Origin: Adiantum capillus-veneris
Lineage: Eukaryota > Streptophyta > Polypodiopsida > Polypodiales > Pteridaceae
DNA length: 64,000 nucleotides
Assembly (NCBI GenBank): GCA_014529385.2
Contig: CM043960.1
Span: 32,901,396 to 32,965,395, forward strand
Direction of reading: 5' to 3'
In this document: piece after piece, positions 42,773 through 53,230 of the stretch
Layout of the letters: each line of letters opens with the position of its first letter
How positions within the stretch are numbered: the stretch's first letter is position 1
Notes under the pieces: model-generated
Databases searched by the model: none
What the model saw: the letters and a program-made list of their open reading frames with translations, nothing else
Told to the model about the DNA's origin: nothing
Made by a program: the position numbers and the translations under genes

Positions 42773-45449
42773 TATGGATTCGCCAATTATAAGGTAAATC
42801 CAATCTGAAAGTCACATCATTGACTTTATCTGTAATTTCGAAAGGGCCGTAGAATCTATGGGAAAGTTTGACAACTTTCCCTTTGCCGACCCGCTTTTTC
42901 AATCTAGCTTTCTCAAACCGAAGCAGGACATATTGTCCTTTTTCAAGATTGAGATTCCTTCTGTGCTTGTCTGCTTTTCTCTTCTGTTGCTCTTGAGTAC
43001 GAAGAATCGCTTGCTTTACTTGTTGATGGGCAATATCAATATTGCGCACAAATTCATCTGCGGCGAAGATGTTTTCTTTGGTCACCATAATAGGAAGTAA
43101 GAGTGGCTTCCCGTAAATAATTTCGAAGGGGGCTTTACCAGTTGAGGAATGTATGGTATTATTATACGCAAACTCAACTATTGGTAAGTACTGTTCCCAT
43201 TCAGATTGTCGTTCCGAAACATAGCACTTGAGGAGATCTAAAACAGTGGCATTAGCGATTTCGCTTTGACCATCTGTTTGAGGATGATAAGCTGATGAAA
43301 AATCAAGCTTAGTTCCCAAGTTTTCAAACAATGCCTGCCAAAATAGACTAGTCATGCGGGGATCTCTATCGCTGACAATAGTCTTTGGCAATCCATGGTG
43401 TTTAAAAATCTGAGCTAGAAATATTCTAGCCAGGTGATCAGCTTTGATCGTCTTTTTTACTGGAAGAAAATGTGCTTGCTTACTGAACCTGTCTACTATA
43501 GTCCAGATTGCATCATTTCCATTCTTGGATCTAGGAAGATCCGTAATAAAATCCATGGCAATACTTTCCCATGGCGTGTTAGGCACAGGGAGCGGTTGAA
43601 GCTTGCCATAAACTTTATGTCTGTCATATTTCACTTTTTGGCATACTAAACACTCACGTACATGTTTTTCAATGTCCGCACGGAGTGTTGGCCAAAAGAA
43701 ATACCTTTCGAGGGCACTAGTGGTGGAAGCAATTCCCCGATGCCCGGCATAAGGAGAATTATGTGCTTCATCCATCACCTTTTGTCGTAAGGGCTGAGCT
43801 ATGCATATTGCTTGTTGACGATAGAGTGTATTATCCCTGATACAATAAGGTGGCTTTGAATGACCAGCTTGAAGATCTGCCCAAATTGTGGCGAAGTCTG
43901 GATCTTGAGGATACATCTCGCTGAGAGATTCTAGTTCCTCATGATAAATTGTTGTTAGTGCATTGATCTTTGGACGCCTGGAGAGAGCATCTGCAACTGC
44001 ATTCTTCGTTCCAGAAGTGTGTAAAATCTGAAAATGAAACATTGAAAGAAAGTTGGCCCATCTCATCTGCTTTTCTGATAACTTTCTTTGTGTTAGGAAG
44101 TAGCGAAGACTTTGATGATCTGTCTTGATAATAAAATCAGCTCCTAATAGATAGTGTTTCCAAATGGAAAGAGCATGAATTACTGCCATTAGCTCTTTCT
44201 CGTATATAGAGACATGCAACTCTGCATCTTTAAGGCGCCGACTTTCATAGGCTATCGCGTGACCCTCTTGGTTCAAAACTGCTCCTACACAATCTCCAGA
44301 TGCATCGCAGTATACCTCGAAAGGTTTGCGAAGATCAGGGACGGTGAGAACAGATCCGTGACTGAGTAGATACTTAAGCTTTTCGAAAGCTTGTTTTTGT
44401 CCAGACCCCCAATGGAATGGAATCCGCTTCTTTGTCAGGTCATGGAGGGGACCTGCTATCGCGGCAAAAGCTCGAATGAAACGCCGATAATAAGAACAGA
44501 GGCCGAGGAAACTTTGTACATCATGTACTGTAGTTGGCGTAGGCCATTCTACAACTGCTTGAATCTTATCAGGGTCCATTCTCACCTGATTGTGAGACAC
44601 TATATGGCCCAAATAGTGGATTTCTTTTAAAAAGAATTCACTCTTCTTAGCATTCACAAATAATTTGTGTTTGCGTAATTCTTCAAACACTAAGGCGAGA
44701 TGCTTATAGTGTTCGTCTTCCGACTCTGAGAAGATTAAGACGTCATCAAAGAAAACGCCTGTAAAACTTCTATATGAGTGGAAGATTCTATCCATCATTC
44801 TGTTGAATGTAGCTGGTGCATTAGTGAGTCCAAAAGGCATCACTAAGAATTCATACAACCCGAAGGTTGTTCTAAATGAAGTCTTATGCACATCCTGAGG
44901 AGCTATGCGGATTTGATGATAACCGCTCTTCAAGTCTATACGACTAAAGACACTGGCTCCTTGTAACTTATCAAGAATGTCGTCAATCCGAGGGATTGGA
45001 AATCGATTCTTGATTGTGATCTTGTTTAGAGATCTATAGTCTATGCACATGCGGAATGTGCCATCCTTTTTCTGTACTAGCAAGACGGGTGAACAATATG
45101 GAGAAGTACCAGGCCTTATTAAGCCCTTCTCCAAAAGTTCGTTAACCTGCTTGAGAATTTCCTCTTGCTGCATTAGACTAACTCGATACGGGGGCTGATT
45201 TGGAGGAGAACTTCCTGGGATCAAATCAATTGTATGATCCTCAGGTCGCGAAGGTGGGAGATCATTTGGAAGTTCATCTGCAAGGCAATCTTTATAACTT
45301 TCTAATAACTTAAGTCTTTTTTGCTCTAAAGAGGAAGAAAGTTGAGAAACAGACACATCTCTCTCTCTCTTGCAAAAATCAAGTACGCTGAAACACACTT
45401 TTTCATTTCTTTCTTGATGGCAATGTGATTGGCGATAGGAATACGCCAA
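42690..45449 (-). CDS. Gypsy C Pol: reverse transcriptase, RNase H, integrase
   Basis: An open frame of 919 codons. The RT is at about residues 85-265 with FRMCIDYRSLNKI, FSRIDLKSGYHQIRI and catalytic FFDDVLIF near 233-240. RNase H follows with VYCDASGDCVGAVL and KTDHQSLRYFL. Integrase has an HHCC zinc module (HNSPYAGHRGI to CLVCQK), core aspartates in MDFITDL and SDRDPRM, and the glutamate in QSEIANA. The C-terminus ends RIHNAFHVSLLRPYVGP, where the frame is lost before the chromodomain. The real start is not the first Met: residues before about 30 overlap gag-protease. All catalytic motifs are present, so it may have been active recently. Confidence 0.93.
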   Translation of the reverse strand: MAYSYRQSHCHQERNEKVCFSVLDFCKRERDVSVSQLSSSLEQKRLKLLESYKDCLADELPNDLPPSRPEDHTIDLIPGSSPPNQPPYRVSLMQQEEILKQVNELLEKGLIRPGTSPYCSPVLLVQKKDGTFRMCIDYRSLNKITIKNRFPIPRIDDILDKLQGASVFSRIDLKSGYHQIRIAPQDVHKTSFRTTFGLYEFLVMPFGLTNAPATFNRMMDRIFHSYRSFTGVFFDDVLIFSESEDEHYKHLALVFEELRKHKLFVNAKKSEFFLKEIHYLGHIVSHNQVRMDPDKIQAVVEWPTPTTVHDVQSFLGLCSYYRRFIRAFAAIAGPLHDLTKKRIPFHWGSGQKQAFEKLKYLLSHGSVLTVPDLRKPFEVYCDASGDCVGAVLNQEGHAIAYESRRLKDAELHVSIYEKELMAVIHALSIWKHYLLGADFIIKTDHQSLRYFLTQRKLSEKQMRWANFLSMFHFQILHTSGTKNAVADALSRRPKINALTTIYHEELESLSEMYPQDPDFATIWADLQAGHSKPPYCIRDNTLYRQQAICIAQPLRQKVMDEAHNSPYAGHRGIASTTSALERYFFWPTLRADIEKHVRECLVCQKVKYDRHKVYGKLQPLPVPNTPWESIAMDFITDLPRSKNGNDAIWTIVDRFSKQAHFLPVKKTIKADHLARIFLAQIFKHHGLPKTIVSDRDPRMTSLFWQALFENLGTKLDFSSAYHPQTDGQSEIANATVLDLLKCYVSERQSEWEQYLPIVEFAYNNTIHSSTGKAPFEIIYGKPLLLPIMVTKENIFAADEFVRNIDIAHQQVKQAILRTQEQQKRKADKHRRNLNLEKGQYVLLRFEKARLKKRVGKGKVVKLSHRFYGPFEITDKVNDVTFRLDLPYNWRIHNAFHVSLLRPYVGPPPVAPVQEDPRRD

Positions 45450-46720
45450 TCACCTGCATCTGCAAGTACAAGATACTCCTTTCCTTTATGAGCAAAAGAT
45501 AAGGTTTTCTGAACATAGTCAGGAATGGGATGCATCTTGTAGTGCCAAGGCATTCCCAAGATAACATCGCATCCTTCAAGTGAAGCTAGTAAGAAAGACT
45601 CTTGATCCTTGTAGTCGTCGACCTTTAGATTCAACTTTCCTATGATTAGAGTAGAGTTTGAGTTCTGCCCTTTGAAAGCAGATTGCGCTTGAATAGAGAC
45701 TCCAAAACGATTGGGCTGCAAGTTCAGGTCGTCAGCTAGCTTGGTAGAGATGAAGTTGTCTGTACTACCAGGGTCAAACAAAATAAGAGCCCGCTGGTTG
45801 TTGATACTACCCCATGCTTTGAGAAGAGCTCTTTCTTTTCCATCCTTGGTTGTATTTCCCTGTACATCTGGGACTGCATTGGAAGAGGGTGGTTGTGGAG
45901 GTTTGGTTGGACAGTCACCCTTCATATGACCAACTTGTCCGCACTTGAAGCATCTTCCTTCACTAATGTAGGTTCGCAACTCAGCAGGAGAGAGATATCT
46001 CCCTTTCTTGGGCTGATTTGGCTTTGCTTCTGCTTCGGAGGCGGTTCTCTTCTTCTCTTGAGAAGAAGTAGAAGAGGTAGGTTGCTCATGGAGAGCCTTC
46101 TGCTTGGCATGGTAAGTGCCTTGCTCCATCTTCCTGGGAGTACCCTTGTCATGTATTCCATCAGCTATGCGGGCTGATTCCATAAGTATCTGCAAGTTAC
46201 CTCGAGGGTAAAGCTTCATAGCCTTTTGCAAGGCTTCATGCAAACCTGCTTCAAACTTGCGCATCTTCTCCGAATCGTCAATCTTCTTGAAAGGAGTGAC
46301 TTTCAAGAGAACGTCCCAAAACCTATCCACATAGAGTGGAACAGTTTCGTTCTCTGACTGTGAAAGTCGATCCCATAGTTTCTTTACCTCTTCCTCATAG
46401 TCTGGAGGAAGGAACTGTGCGTAGAACTCCTTCTTGAAAGCGGTCCAATCTTGGGGTTTGCGATCTTCCAGGATAAGGGTTAACCACCAATTGCTGGCGG
46501 TGCCTTTCAGGTACAAACTAACATGGCGAAGCTTGGATCTTTCTTTAAAATTCCCTTCAGCAAATGCAACTTCAAATTGGCAGATGAAAGCCAAAGCTTT
46601 GTCATTATCACGCCGTCCATTGTAGGTGTCGAATTTCACATCTTTATCTCCCGACTTGAATGTTTTCTGCCTGTGGTGCTTCTTCTTATGGTGCTCCTTC
46701 TTTCGATGCTTAGACTCCAT
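45326..46720 (-). CDS. Gypsy C Gag-protease
   Basis: 464 codons. After a Lys/His-rich start (KHRKKEHHKKKHH), the Gag core has FICQFEVAFAEGNF, GTASNWWLTLI and AQFLPPDYEEEV. The zinc knuckle CFKCGQVGHMKGDC is near residue 257. The protease has ILFDPGSTDNFIS near residue 310 (D-P-G in place of D-S/T-G) and LEGCDVILGMPWHYK. It overlaps the pol frame by 124 bp (45326-45449); the switch lies at an AGAGAGAGAG run at 45361-45372. The protein upstream of the first Met continues in the same frame across a TAG (next entry). Confidence 0.88.
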   Translation of the reverse strand: MESKHRKKEHHKKKHHRQKTFKSGDKDVKFDTYNGRRDNDKALAFICQFEVAFAEGNFKERSKLRHVSLYLKGTASNWWLTLILEDRKPQDWTAFKKEFYAQFLPPDYEEEVKKLWDRLSQSENETVPLYVDRFWDVLLKVTPFKKIDDSEKMRKFEAGLHEALQKAMKLYPRGNLQILMESARIADGIHDKGTPRKMEQGTYHAKQKALHEQPTSSTSSQEKKRTASEAEAKPNQPKKGRYLSPAELRTYISEGRCFKCGQVGHMKGDCPTKPPQPPSSNAVPDVQGNTTKDGKERALLKAWGSINNQRALILFDPGSTDNFISTKLADDLNLQPNRFGVSIQAQSAFKGQNSNSTLIIGKLNLKVDDYKDQESFLLASLEGCDVILGMPWHYKMHPIPDYVQKTLSFAHKGKEYLVLADAGDWRIPIANHIAIKKEMKKCVSAYLIFAREREMCLFLNFLPL

Positions 46721-46756
46721 GGGGACAGGAGTCCTTTCCCTTGAATGTACTTCTTG

Positions 46757-47113
46757 CTATGACGGATCGTCGAGAAACATGTCTTCCGGAGAAACTATGT
46801 CTTCCAGATCCTTCATGAAAGAGAACTGAGGGGAATCAGGGGGATCCTGCTCTTGAACTTTTGGATTAAACCGCACATGACGTTCTGGAGGTTTCTTCTG
46901 CCTCTCGTGCATGCAGGAGGTTCCAATCAAAGGATCTTTCCTTGGTTGTGGAGCCTTTGGGTTCTGCGGGATTTCTCCCGACCCCATCGGCATTTTCTCC
47001 TTCCCTTTTTCAAGAGTATGGAGAATCTTTTGGACTTCTGGATGGGAGAGAGCTTTCTCCAACTCTTCCACCTGCTGTTGAAGGAGAGAGAACTCTATCT
47101 CGCGTCCTCCCAT
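46757..47113 (-). CDS. Gypsy C Gag N-terminal segment ending in an in-frame TAG
   Basis: From the Met at 47113 (MGGREIEFSLLQQQ) it runs to TAG at 46757-46759 in the same frame as the Gag-protease that restarts at 46720. It has a short coiled coil (QQQVEELEKALSH) and a basic stretch. The frame extends upstream into the primer site, but no ATG lies there. Either the TAG is a single nonsense change or the Gag starts at 46720 and this is a separate leader ORF. Confidence 0.6.
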   Translation of the reverse strand: MGGREIEFSLLQQQVEELEKALSHPEVQKILHTLEKGKEKMPMGSGEIPQNPKAPQPRKDPLIGTSCMHERQKKPPERHVRFNPKVQEQDPPDSPQFSFMKDLEDIVSPEDMFLDDPS

Positions 47114-47166
47114 TTCTGCAGTCTGCCAAGAGTCGTCAATCCCTTCAGGAAGAGAGAGAGGACCTT

Positions 47167-47178
47167 GCTCTGATACCA
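47167..47178 (-). other. Gypsy C primer binding site
   Basis: GCTCTGATACCA on the plus strand, the complement of the initiator Met tRNA site, next to the 5' LTR at 47180. Confidence 0.9.
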
Positions 47179-47179
47179 C

Positions 47180-48693
47180 TGTCACAAAAAATACGGAAGC
47201 GTAAACTGACGTTTAATTGCACTTCAAATACTCAAGAGAATTAGAGGGAGCGAGAAAACTTGACACTTCATTGGGGACCAGAAGATGGGCTGGTTCCCCC
47301 CCCCCCCATAAAGAGGATATCTTTATTACTAAGGGAGAATCTTTACAAGCACAGGAACGGGGCATACGCCCGTCCTCTATTCTTTCTTCTGTTCTATTCT
47401 GACTACTGACTGAGAAAGTGTTTCCACTTTCTTACTGCTTAGGGGATTTCCCCTCTTCTGCGAGACTGGTTGGAAGCTCTCGAAAAGAGAGTCTATCTTC
47501 CGAAACAGCTCATCGGAAGCTCTCACAGAGGAGAGTCCATCTTCCGTTATGTGTTGCCTTCATGCTCATTCATTCATGCATCGAACACAAAAGAGAAACA
47601 AGCAAAATGCACACGCACATGCTTGCTGTAATTTTCTGCACATAACCTGAAATTCTTACCTGTGCACACCCCTACGCCAAAACAGAGGTCTTCTTCGCGA
47701 TGGAATCGCGCCAAACTTTATGTAGACTTAGGATAAGGAGAGAGAAGAGAATTTCTATGGCTGATCTGCTGAAAACAGCCCTAATCGAGGTGATTAGGGG
47801 CTGAAAACAGAGAATTACAAAAGCCGCACTCTGCTAAGAGAGCGTCTACGGTAGCTTCTCGCGATGAAACTTCACCAGAAGGTGTCTATGACTGAGATCC
47901 CTTGTTCTTGACAATGGGAGCACAAGGCTACCACATATGTCGCAAGGGGCTGCTCTCAAGCTTCAATGGAGGGCTCCACCGCGTAGAGCACGCTCACATT
48001 AGGGGGGTAGGTACACTGCCAGCCCTAAAAATGGGGGAGAGGGGCTCCTAAATAGCCATCAGGGAGAGGGGGCGCTAGGAAGAGAGAGAGGGTGAGAGTG
48101 AGAGTGAGAGAGTTAGTTTGCATTGGTAAGTGTGCCACTTGGCACACTTACTTTAAAAACTTAAAAACCATTCAACTTTTGACTTTAAAAACTTCTAGCT
48201 CATTAATTAAAAAAATGTGCAACTAACTAACAACTGCTACCAATGATTCTTTTATGAGAACACCAAAGGTCTGCCGGCGCAATGCCGCACTGGCACTGCA
48301 ACGCCTTTACCTGTTCACACTTGTCCGCCGCCTGCCCGGGCACGGACCGTTAAATTTAATTTAACGAAACTTACCCTAAGACTTTATTAACTTTATTAGC
48401 CTTAGGGTCACTGTTCTAAGGACCCCATCTCATTCATGTGCTTGTACTGACGCGCGTATTTTTCCTGAGCCTAAAATCTGAGGCTACTGCTTACCCCTTC
48501 CTGAAGACCCGATTTCCCAATCACTAGGGCTTCAGGGTAATTTCTGCTAAGGTCCCTCTGAGGTGTTGTGGCCCGCATTTAGGCTCACCTGAGGCCTTAG
48601 AACTGCTAGGTCTATTCTGGTGTGCACACAACTAATTAGATAATTCTTTTCTCGTAAATAAATTAATTATTTACAAAGTCTGACTTAGTTACA
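47180..48693 (-). repeat. Gypsy C 5' LTR
   Basis: 1514 bp, nearly identical to 40962-42478, with small differences such as the C-run near 47298-47307. Confidence 0.95.
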
Positions 48694-49387
48694 CTCTCTA
48701 TGGCAAGAGCGGTCTACTTATGATTGCACAAATCTCTACAATGCTTGGACTTGCCGACGATGTCGACGACGATGAGGACGATGACGAGACGGGCTGAAAA
48801 CTGAAATCGCTAAGGGCTGAAATCTGCAAATCTTTATCTGCTGAATTTTGACTCTATATGGGTGATGATGTCGATGGCGACGATGCGACGACGACGTGCG
48901 GAAAACGCAGATGCTGAAATCTGTGTTTTCCGGGCTGAATCTGTAAACCTCGCAAAATCTGACCATGCGACGAGGAACTGCTGCGGGAAGGTGAGATCAG
49001 CGAGGTTTGGGGGTTCTACTCTGGAGTCTGACTGCTGAAAACTGAAAACGCTGATCTCGTGGAGGTTCCGTCGCGAAGATCTGCAAAAACGCTGAAGTGC
49101 CTTGCAGATGCAAAAACGCTAGGGCTGAAAATGGTTAGGCTGTGGAGAAGCAGGCATTGCAGACCTTTATGAAGTTCAAGTATCGCACGACCCACTGGAA
49201 TCTGATGGTCATGTTGTGTGCAACCAAAGGATATGCATCTAATCTAAGTGTCTGGTCATGCACGGTCTGCGAACAAACTCACAAAAGTGCTAGATCACTT
49301 CCTATTCTAGACTGACTTGACTGAACTGAACCCTGGTCATGTTGTAGCTTGTCCACGGACACATAGGGTTGGATGTGTCACGTGACA
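48694..49387 (-). repeat. G2 3' LTR, second piece
   Basis: It resumes the G2 LTR after the CTCTC duplication, reaching TGTCACGTGACA at 49387. The polypurine tract TCCCCTCCTTTTCAAAG (sense CTTTGAAAAGGAGGGGA) follows at 49388-49404. Compared with 58408-59606 it lacks about 250 bp around 49135, where the sequence jumps from GGTTAGGCTGTGGAG into AGGCATTGCAGACC (a block resembling the internal region at 49525), so the LTR was rearranged. Confidence 0.8.
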
Positions 49388-49485
49388 TCCCCTCCTTTTC
49401 AAAGTGAGGTACTGGTACCAAACTGTATGGTGTCGAGGGAGATCGCCAATAGCATCCGGAATCCTGGAAAGGATCCTTTGCCGGC

Positions 49486-51118
49486 CTACTCTGATGTGTG
49501 GGTCGTGCGATACTTGAACTTCATAAAGGTCTGCAATGCCTGCTTCTTTGGGCCGCGCCGAAAGCGACACAAAGTCAGTTGTGGTTCCTTCAATGCTTCA
49601 GCTTCGTCTAGAGTCATGCGCCTACCTTCTTCAAGAATCTCCGAGGCTGAAAATTCTTGAAACCACTTCCAGTAGAAAAACATGAACATACCTATTCCAT
49701 GTAAAGTGACTGGAAAAAATTTTGTCTTCCTCAAAGACTGTGCATGCAATGTAGATGAACAAAGAATCGGAGTGCCAAACCGTTCACCACACACACGCAA
49801 ACAATGAGATTGAATCTTGTCTTGGTGATCTAAATCAATCAATTGTGGCAAATCACAACGGAAATGCCCATGCTTGGTGCTCATATCTTTCTACAACTGT
49901 CATGCCAAGGGAGAGACATGGAATGTGACTTCCTTGAATGCATACTTTTCAGCTTTTCATGAATAATCCGCATACATCCGTGCTCATTCATGAGTGAAAC
50001 GTGCTCAACGTACAATATGTCATGCCTAGGAAAAGGGATCACATAAAGACGCTGACTAAAATACAGGAAACGATCACGAATGAAACACTCGTATAATGCG
50101 AGCTGACTAATCATACGAACACATAATACTTCCTGTGAGGGTTCTTTGGACCTAAGCTCGAGAGCCAAGATCGGTTCTTCCTGAGAGGGTTCTATGGACC
50201 TTGACTCGAGAGCCAAGATCGGTTCTTCGTGATTGATCGAATCTACAATGAGGTTAGCTTCACTAGAGAAAGCATCAACTAAACCATCATCCTTGTGAAC
50301 AATCACGTCTTGATCATACAAATGAGCATGCTTGTGAGTAATCACATCTTGATCATGCAAATCATCATGCTTGTCATTGTCATTCAAATCATCAGGCTTA
50401 TTATCATGTAAATCATGTGTATCATGCTTTGGAGAAGACAAGACCGAGAGAGTCTCCTTCTCCTGAATCCGTTTAATCTTCGCCTGCACATTAGAAATGA
50501 GAGATGGAGAAACTTGCTCTCCACAAATAACAATGGGAGAGTCACTTTTGGCATTGAAAGTCACCGTATTTTCCGCCCAATCAATGAGAGAGTTATGCTT
50601 ACGAAACCATCGAATGCCCAAAATCATATCACATCCGGAAAGAGGAGAGACTAAAAAATTTCTACGGAAAGCAGCTTGTCGAACTGTAAACAACACATCA
50701 AAACACTCCTTCGTGATGAGAGAATCCATACCGGGAGCGAAGCCAGAGACCTCAACAAGAGATTTCTGACTAACCTCTAGGCGAGCTCTCTCAACAAGAG
50801 AGGAACTAATCACATCGTGCATAACTGGCATATGATTTTGCTTAAGACCGCGCCAATCGTCCTTTAATCGTGCGAGGTACTGAGGTGGCATAAACCGCGC
50901 CTTGAGCTTGTTTTGGAAATCAGCCCAATTGAAGGAAAGGGGCGTGAATTCGTCGGCTTCCACTAGGTGCACGGCTAGCTGTGCCTCTTGCCATGCGTGG
51001 TACCAATTTATGGCATCACCAGCAAGGTACATGGCTGCCGTCAAAACTTTGCTACTGCATGTCTTCTTAGTTGTCGCAAAATAAGCATTAAATTGATGTA
51101 ACCAAGAATGAATAACCG
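49486..51118 (-). pseudogene. G2 Gag (C-terminal half), protease remnant and extra domain X
   Basis: The frame 51044-49881 starts in Gag (WLHQFNAYFATTKKT, AMYLAGDAINWYHAWQ, FQNKLKARFMPPQY), then jumps from RLKDDWRGLKQ straight into the middle of the protease (MHDVISSSLVERARLEVS), so the Gag C-terminus and the protease DSG are deleted here. After LSGCDMILGIRWFRKHNSLI comes domain X: an Asp/His-rich repeat (HDTHDLHDN, DLHDQDVITHKH), a repeat EPILALESRS, and a conserved tail (49884-49486, FPVTLHG, RFRRGPKKQALQTFMKFKYR). No RT, RNase H or integrase follows before the polypurine tract. Confidence 0.82.
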
Positions 51119-51123
51119 TAGCA

Positions 51124-51667
51124 TGTCACAAAGTGATGACGTGGCGGACAGCAGAAACCCTAAAATTCCTGCAAACCCTAATTTCTGCCAAAAACCCTAA
51201 TTTCCGAAAATCGCGGAGGTTGAAAAAAAATAAATAATTAAAAAAATTAAAAAAATTGAATGATGAGCGACGCGAATTTCGCTTTTGAAGAGAATGTTTT
51301 TTTTTAACAAAAAAAAAGGAGAACTTGAGAGAGAAGAGCTTTTGAACTCTTATGCTTTTTATTTTAAAAGCTTTTGGGGCTCTGCTTTTGGGCATCCCTT
51401 GTACCTTTAAATATGTGGAGAGGGCATCACTTCTCAGAGCATCTGGACGCAGAGTCTGAGAGTGAAACCCTAGGCACTCTCTTGTACTTTGATTTGATTA
51501 ATATAAAAAGAAATACCGAAAGGGGCGCCAGTCTTTGGGGCCAATATCTCTAGGCACGGAACTCCGCCAGGCCAGTGCAAATCTATTGTGATCTGTGAAT
51601 TGTTTTGAAGTGATTATTTGGTGCTATCGCGGTTGATTCTTGACTTGGAGTGTCCAAGTCTGTTACA
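51124..51667 (+). repeat. Gypsy B 5' LTR
   Basis: TGTCACAAAGTGATGACG...TGTTACA. It carries CCCTAA motifs at 51168-51206, a TATA-like TAATATAAAAAG just upstream of the shared core (51510-51529), and the primer site TGGTATCAGAGC at 51669-51680. Confidence 0.95.
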
Positions 51668-51738
51668 ATGGTATCAGAGCACGGCCGATTTCTCTTCTAC
51701 GGGAAATCCGATCCCCGAATTTTTTTTCCGCGGCACCT

Positions 51739-53230
51739 ATGGCTTCACGCAAGGATTAGTCGACTCCCTCTGCATCTGGAGATGCGGGCTGGGATCACAA
51801 CGAAGATTCTGGGAGAGAGTATGGCCCGCCTTGGCCTACTCAGGCGGAGCAAAGAGAGATGACGCGTCGTCAATTGATCGGCGATGCAACAAAGATGATG
51901 CTCAATTTTGCCAAGGACCCGAAGATGGCAAAATATGTGACCCAGACCTCTTTGGAAGAGGTACAGATGGAGTGGCAGAGAACCACAACACTCCCGAAAC
52001 CCGCTCTCAAGAAACCTTTTGCCTCCAAGGAATATACGGAGAAGGAACTGGAGAACGTGGTTGATGCACGGAGTGCTCAGCTTTTCGACGTGCAAAAGAA
52101 GGACAAAAAGCACGGCAAAAAGCAGAAGAAAGGCACTGACTGCCCGGGATATTTGGGTCGTCGGTCGACATTTGACAAGACAAAGAAACAGAAGAAGCAT
52201 GTTCGATTTGAAGGAGTACCCAATTCTTCTTCTTCTTCTTCTTCTGACAGTTCTTCTAGCTCTTCAGATTCGAGCGAAGAAGTCAGAAAAGGTAAAAAGC
52301 GAAGCAAGAAACAAAGCTTCGGAAAGGGCAAGAAGAAGGCTACATCTCGCCCAGAGACTGACAGTTCTACTGAGGACTCGTCTACAGACAGCTCAAATTC
52401 CGATGACGGAAAGTTTTATGCAAACAAGAAGAATTTTTACAAAGACAACCAGTATGACTTTCTCGAAGATAAAAGCAAGAAAGTCCGAGAGTTTAAGGAA
52501 GGTGGCCACTCAATCAAGTTTGATACTTTTCAGGATACTCAGATGCTTCAAAGGCTTTGTCTTTTATACAGCAGTTTGACATCGCTTTCGCGGGAGGACG
52601 CTATTCAGAGCACTCCAAGATTCGGAGAGCTACCTCTTACCTTAAGGGGAATGCTCGTACTTGGTGGTCCACGCTTCTTTAAACAAGAGTGCGCCAGTTA
52701 AATGGCTGAAATTTAAGAAGCTTCTTTATTTCTTCTTGGTTGACTCAAGAGTTTGAGCGAGATATATGAGCTGCTTGGAACCATCTCCGGATGACCAAGA
52801 GCGATACAGTGAATTCTTATTGTGAAAGATTCTGGAGCTCTTTTCTACCCGCCTCTTCATTCAAGAAGATCTCGTTCAGAGAACAGATTGAGCGGTTTAC
52901 CTTGGGTCTACCTACAGAGATCCGAGATCACTGCTTGGAACAGAAGTCAGCTTCTATTCAGGAGTTGATGAGTCATGCGAAGCGGGGCTTTGCCATTCAC
53001 TCTGGCAGTCAGACCTACCCCACAGATGAGGCCATGACACAACGAGCCGAACAGACTTTTGGGAATGAAAGTAGAAAGAAAAAGAGCAACCCAGAGAAAA
53101 AGGATGCACGACCCAAGCTTACTCCTGGAAGAGAGCTCGCTTCATCAGAGAGGGGAAGTGCTTTGGATGCGGGGAACATGGACATATCTCCGCGAAGTGT
53201 CCTAAAAAGGCACAGAATGAACAGAATGAT
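51739..53230 (+). pseudogene. Gypsy B Gag
   Basis: ATG at 51739 (MASRKD, then TAG). The main frame 51859-52701 carries Lys-rich, Ser-rich (SSSSSSSSDSSSSSSD) and acidic segments as in gypsy A. A frameshift at about 52535 and another at about 52690 separate the Gag core; 52791-53381 continues with FRNSSLPASSFKKISFREQI-type sequence and EIRDHCLEQKSASIQELMSH. The knuckle CFGCGEHGHISAKC is visible at 53160-53203 in another frame. Several indels make it non-functional. Confidence 0.82.

Larger units (their letters stand above)
40957..48698 (-). mobile_element. Gypsy C: nearly intact Ty3/gypsy chromovirus
   Basis: The element is 40962-48693 (7732 bp) with CTCTC duplications at 40957-40961 and 48694-48698. 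The two LTRs (1517 and 1514 bp) differ at few sites, so it is the youngest large element here. Primer site, gag-protease, pol, a displaced chromodomain and polypurine tract are all present on the minus strand. It is inserted in the 3' LTR of G2. Confidence 0.97.

Noticed and set aside
44391-44630. Plus-strand ORFs across gypsy C pol
   Set aside because: They are shadows of the 919-codon minus-strand Pol frame, which has all catalytic motifs.
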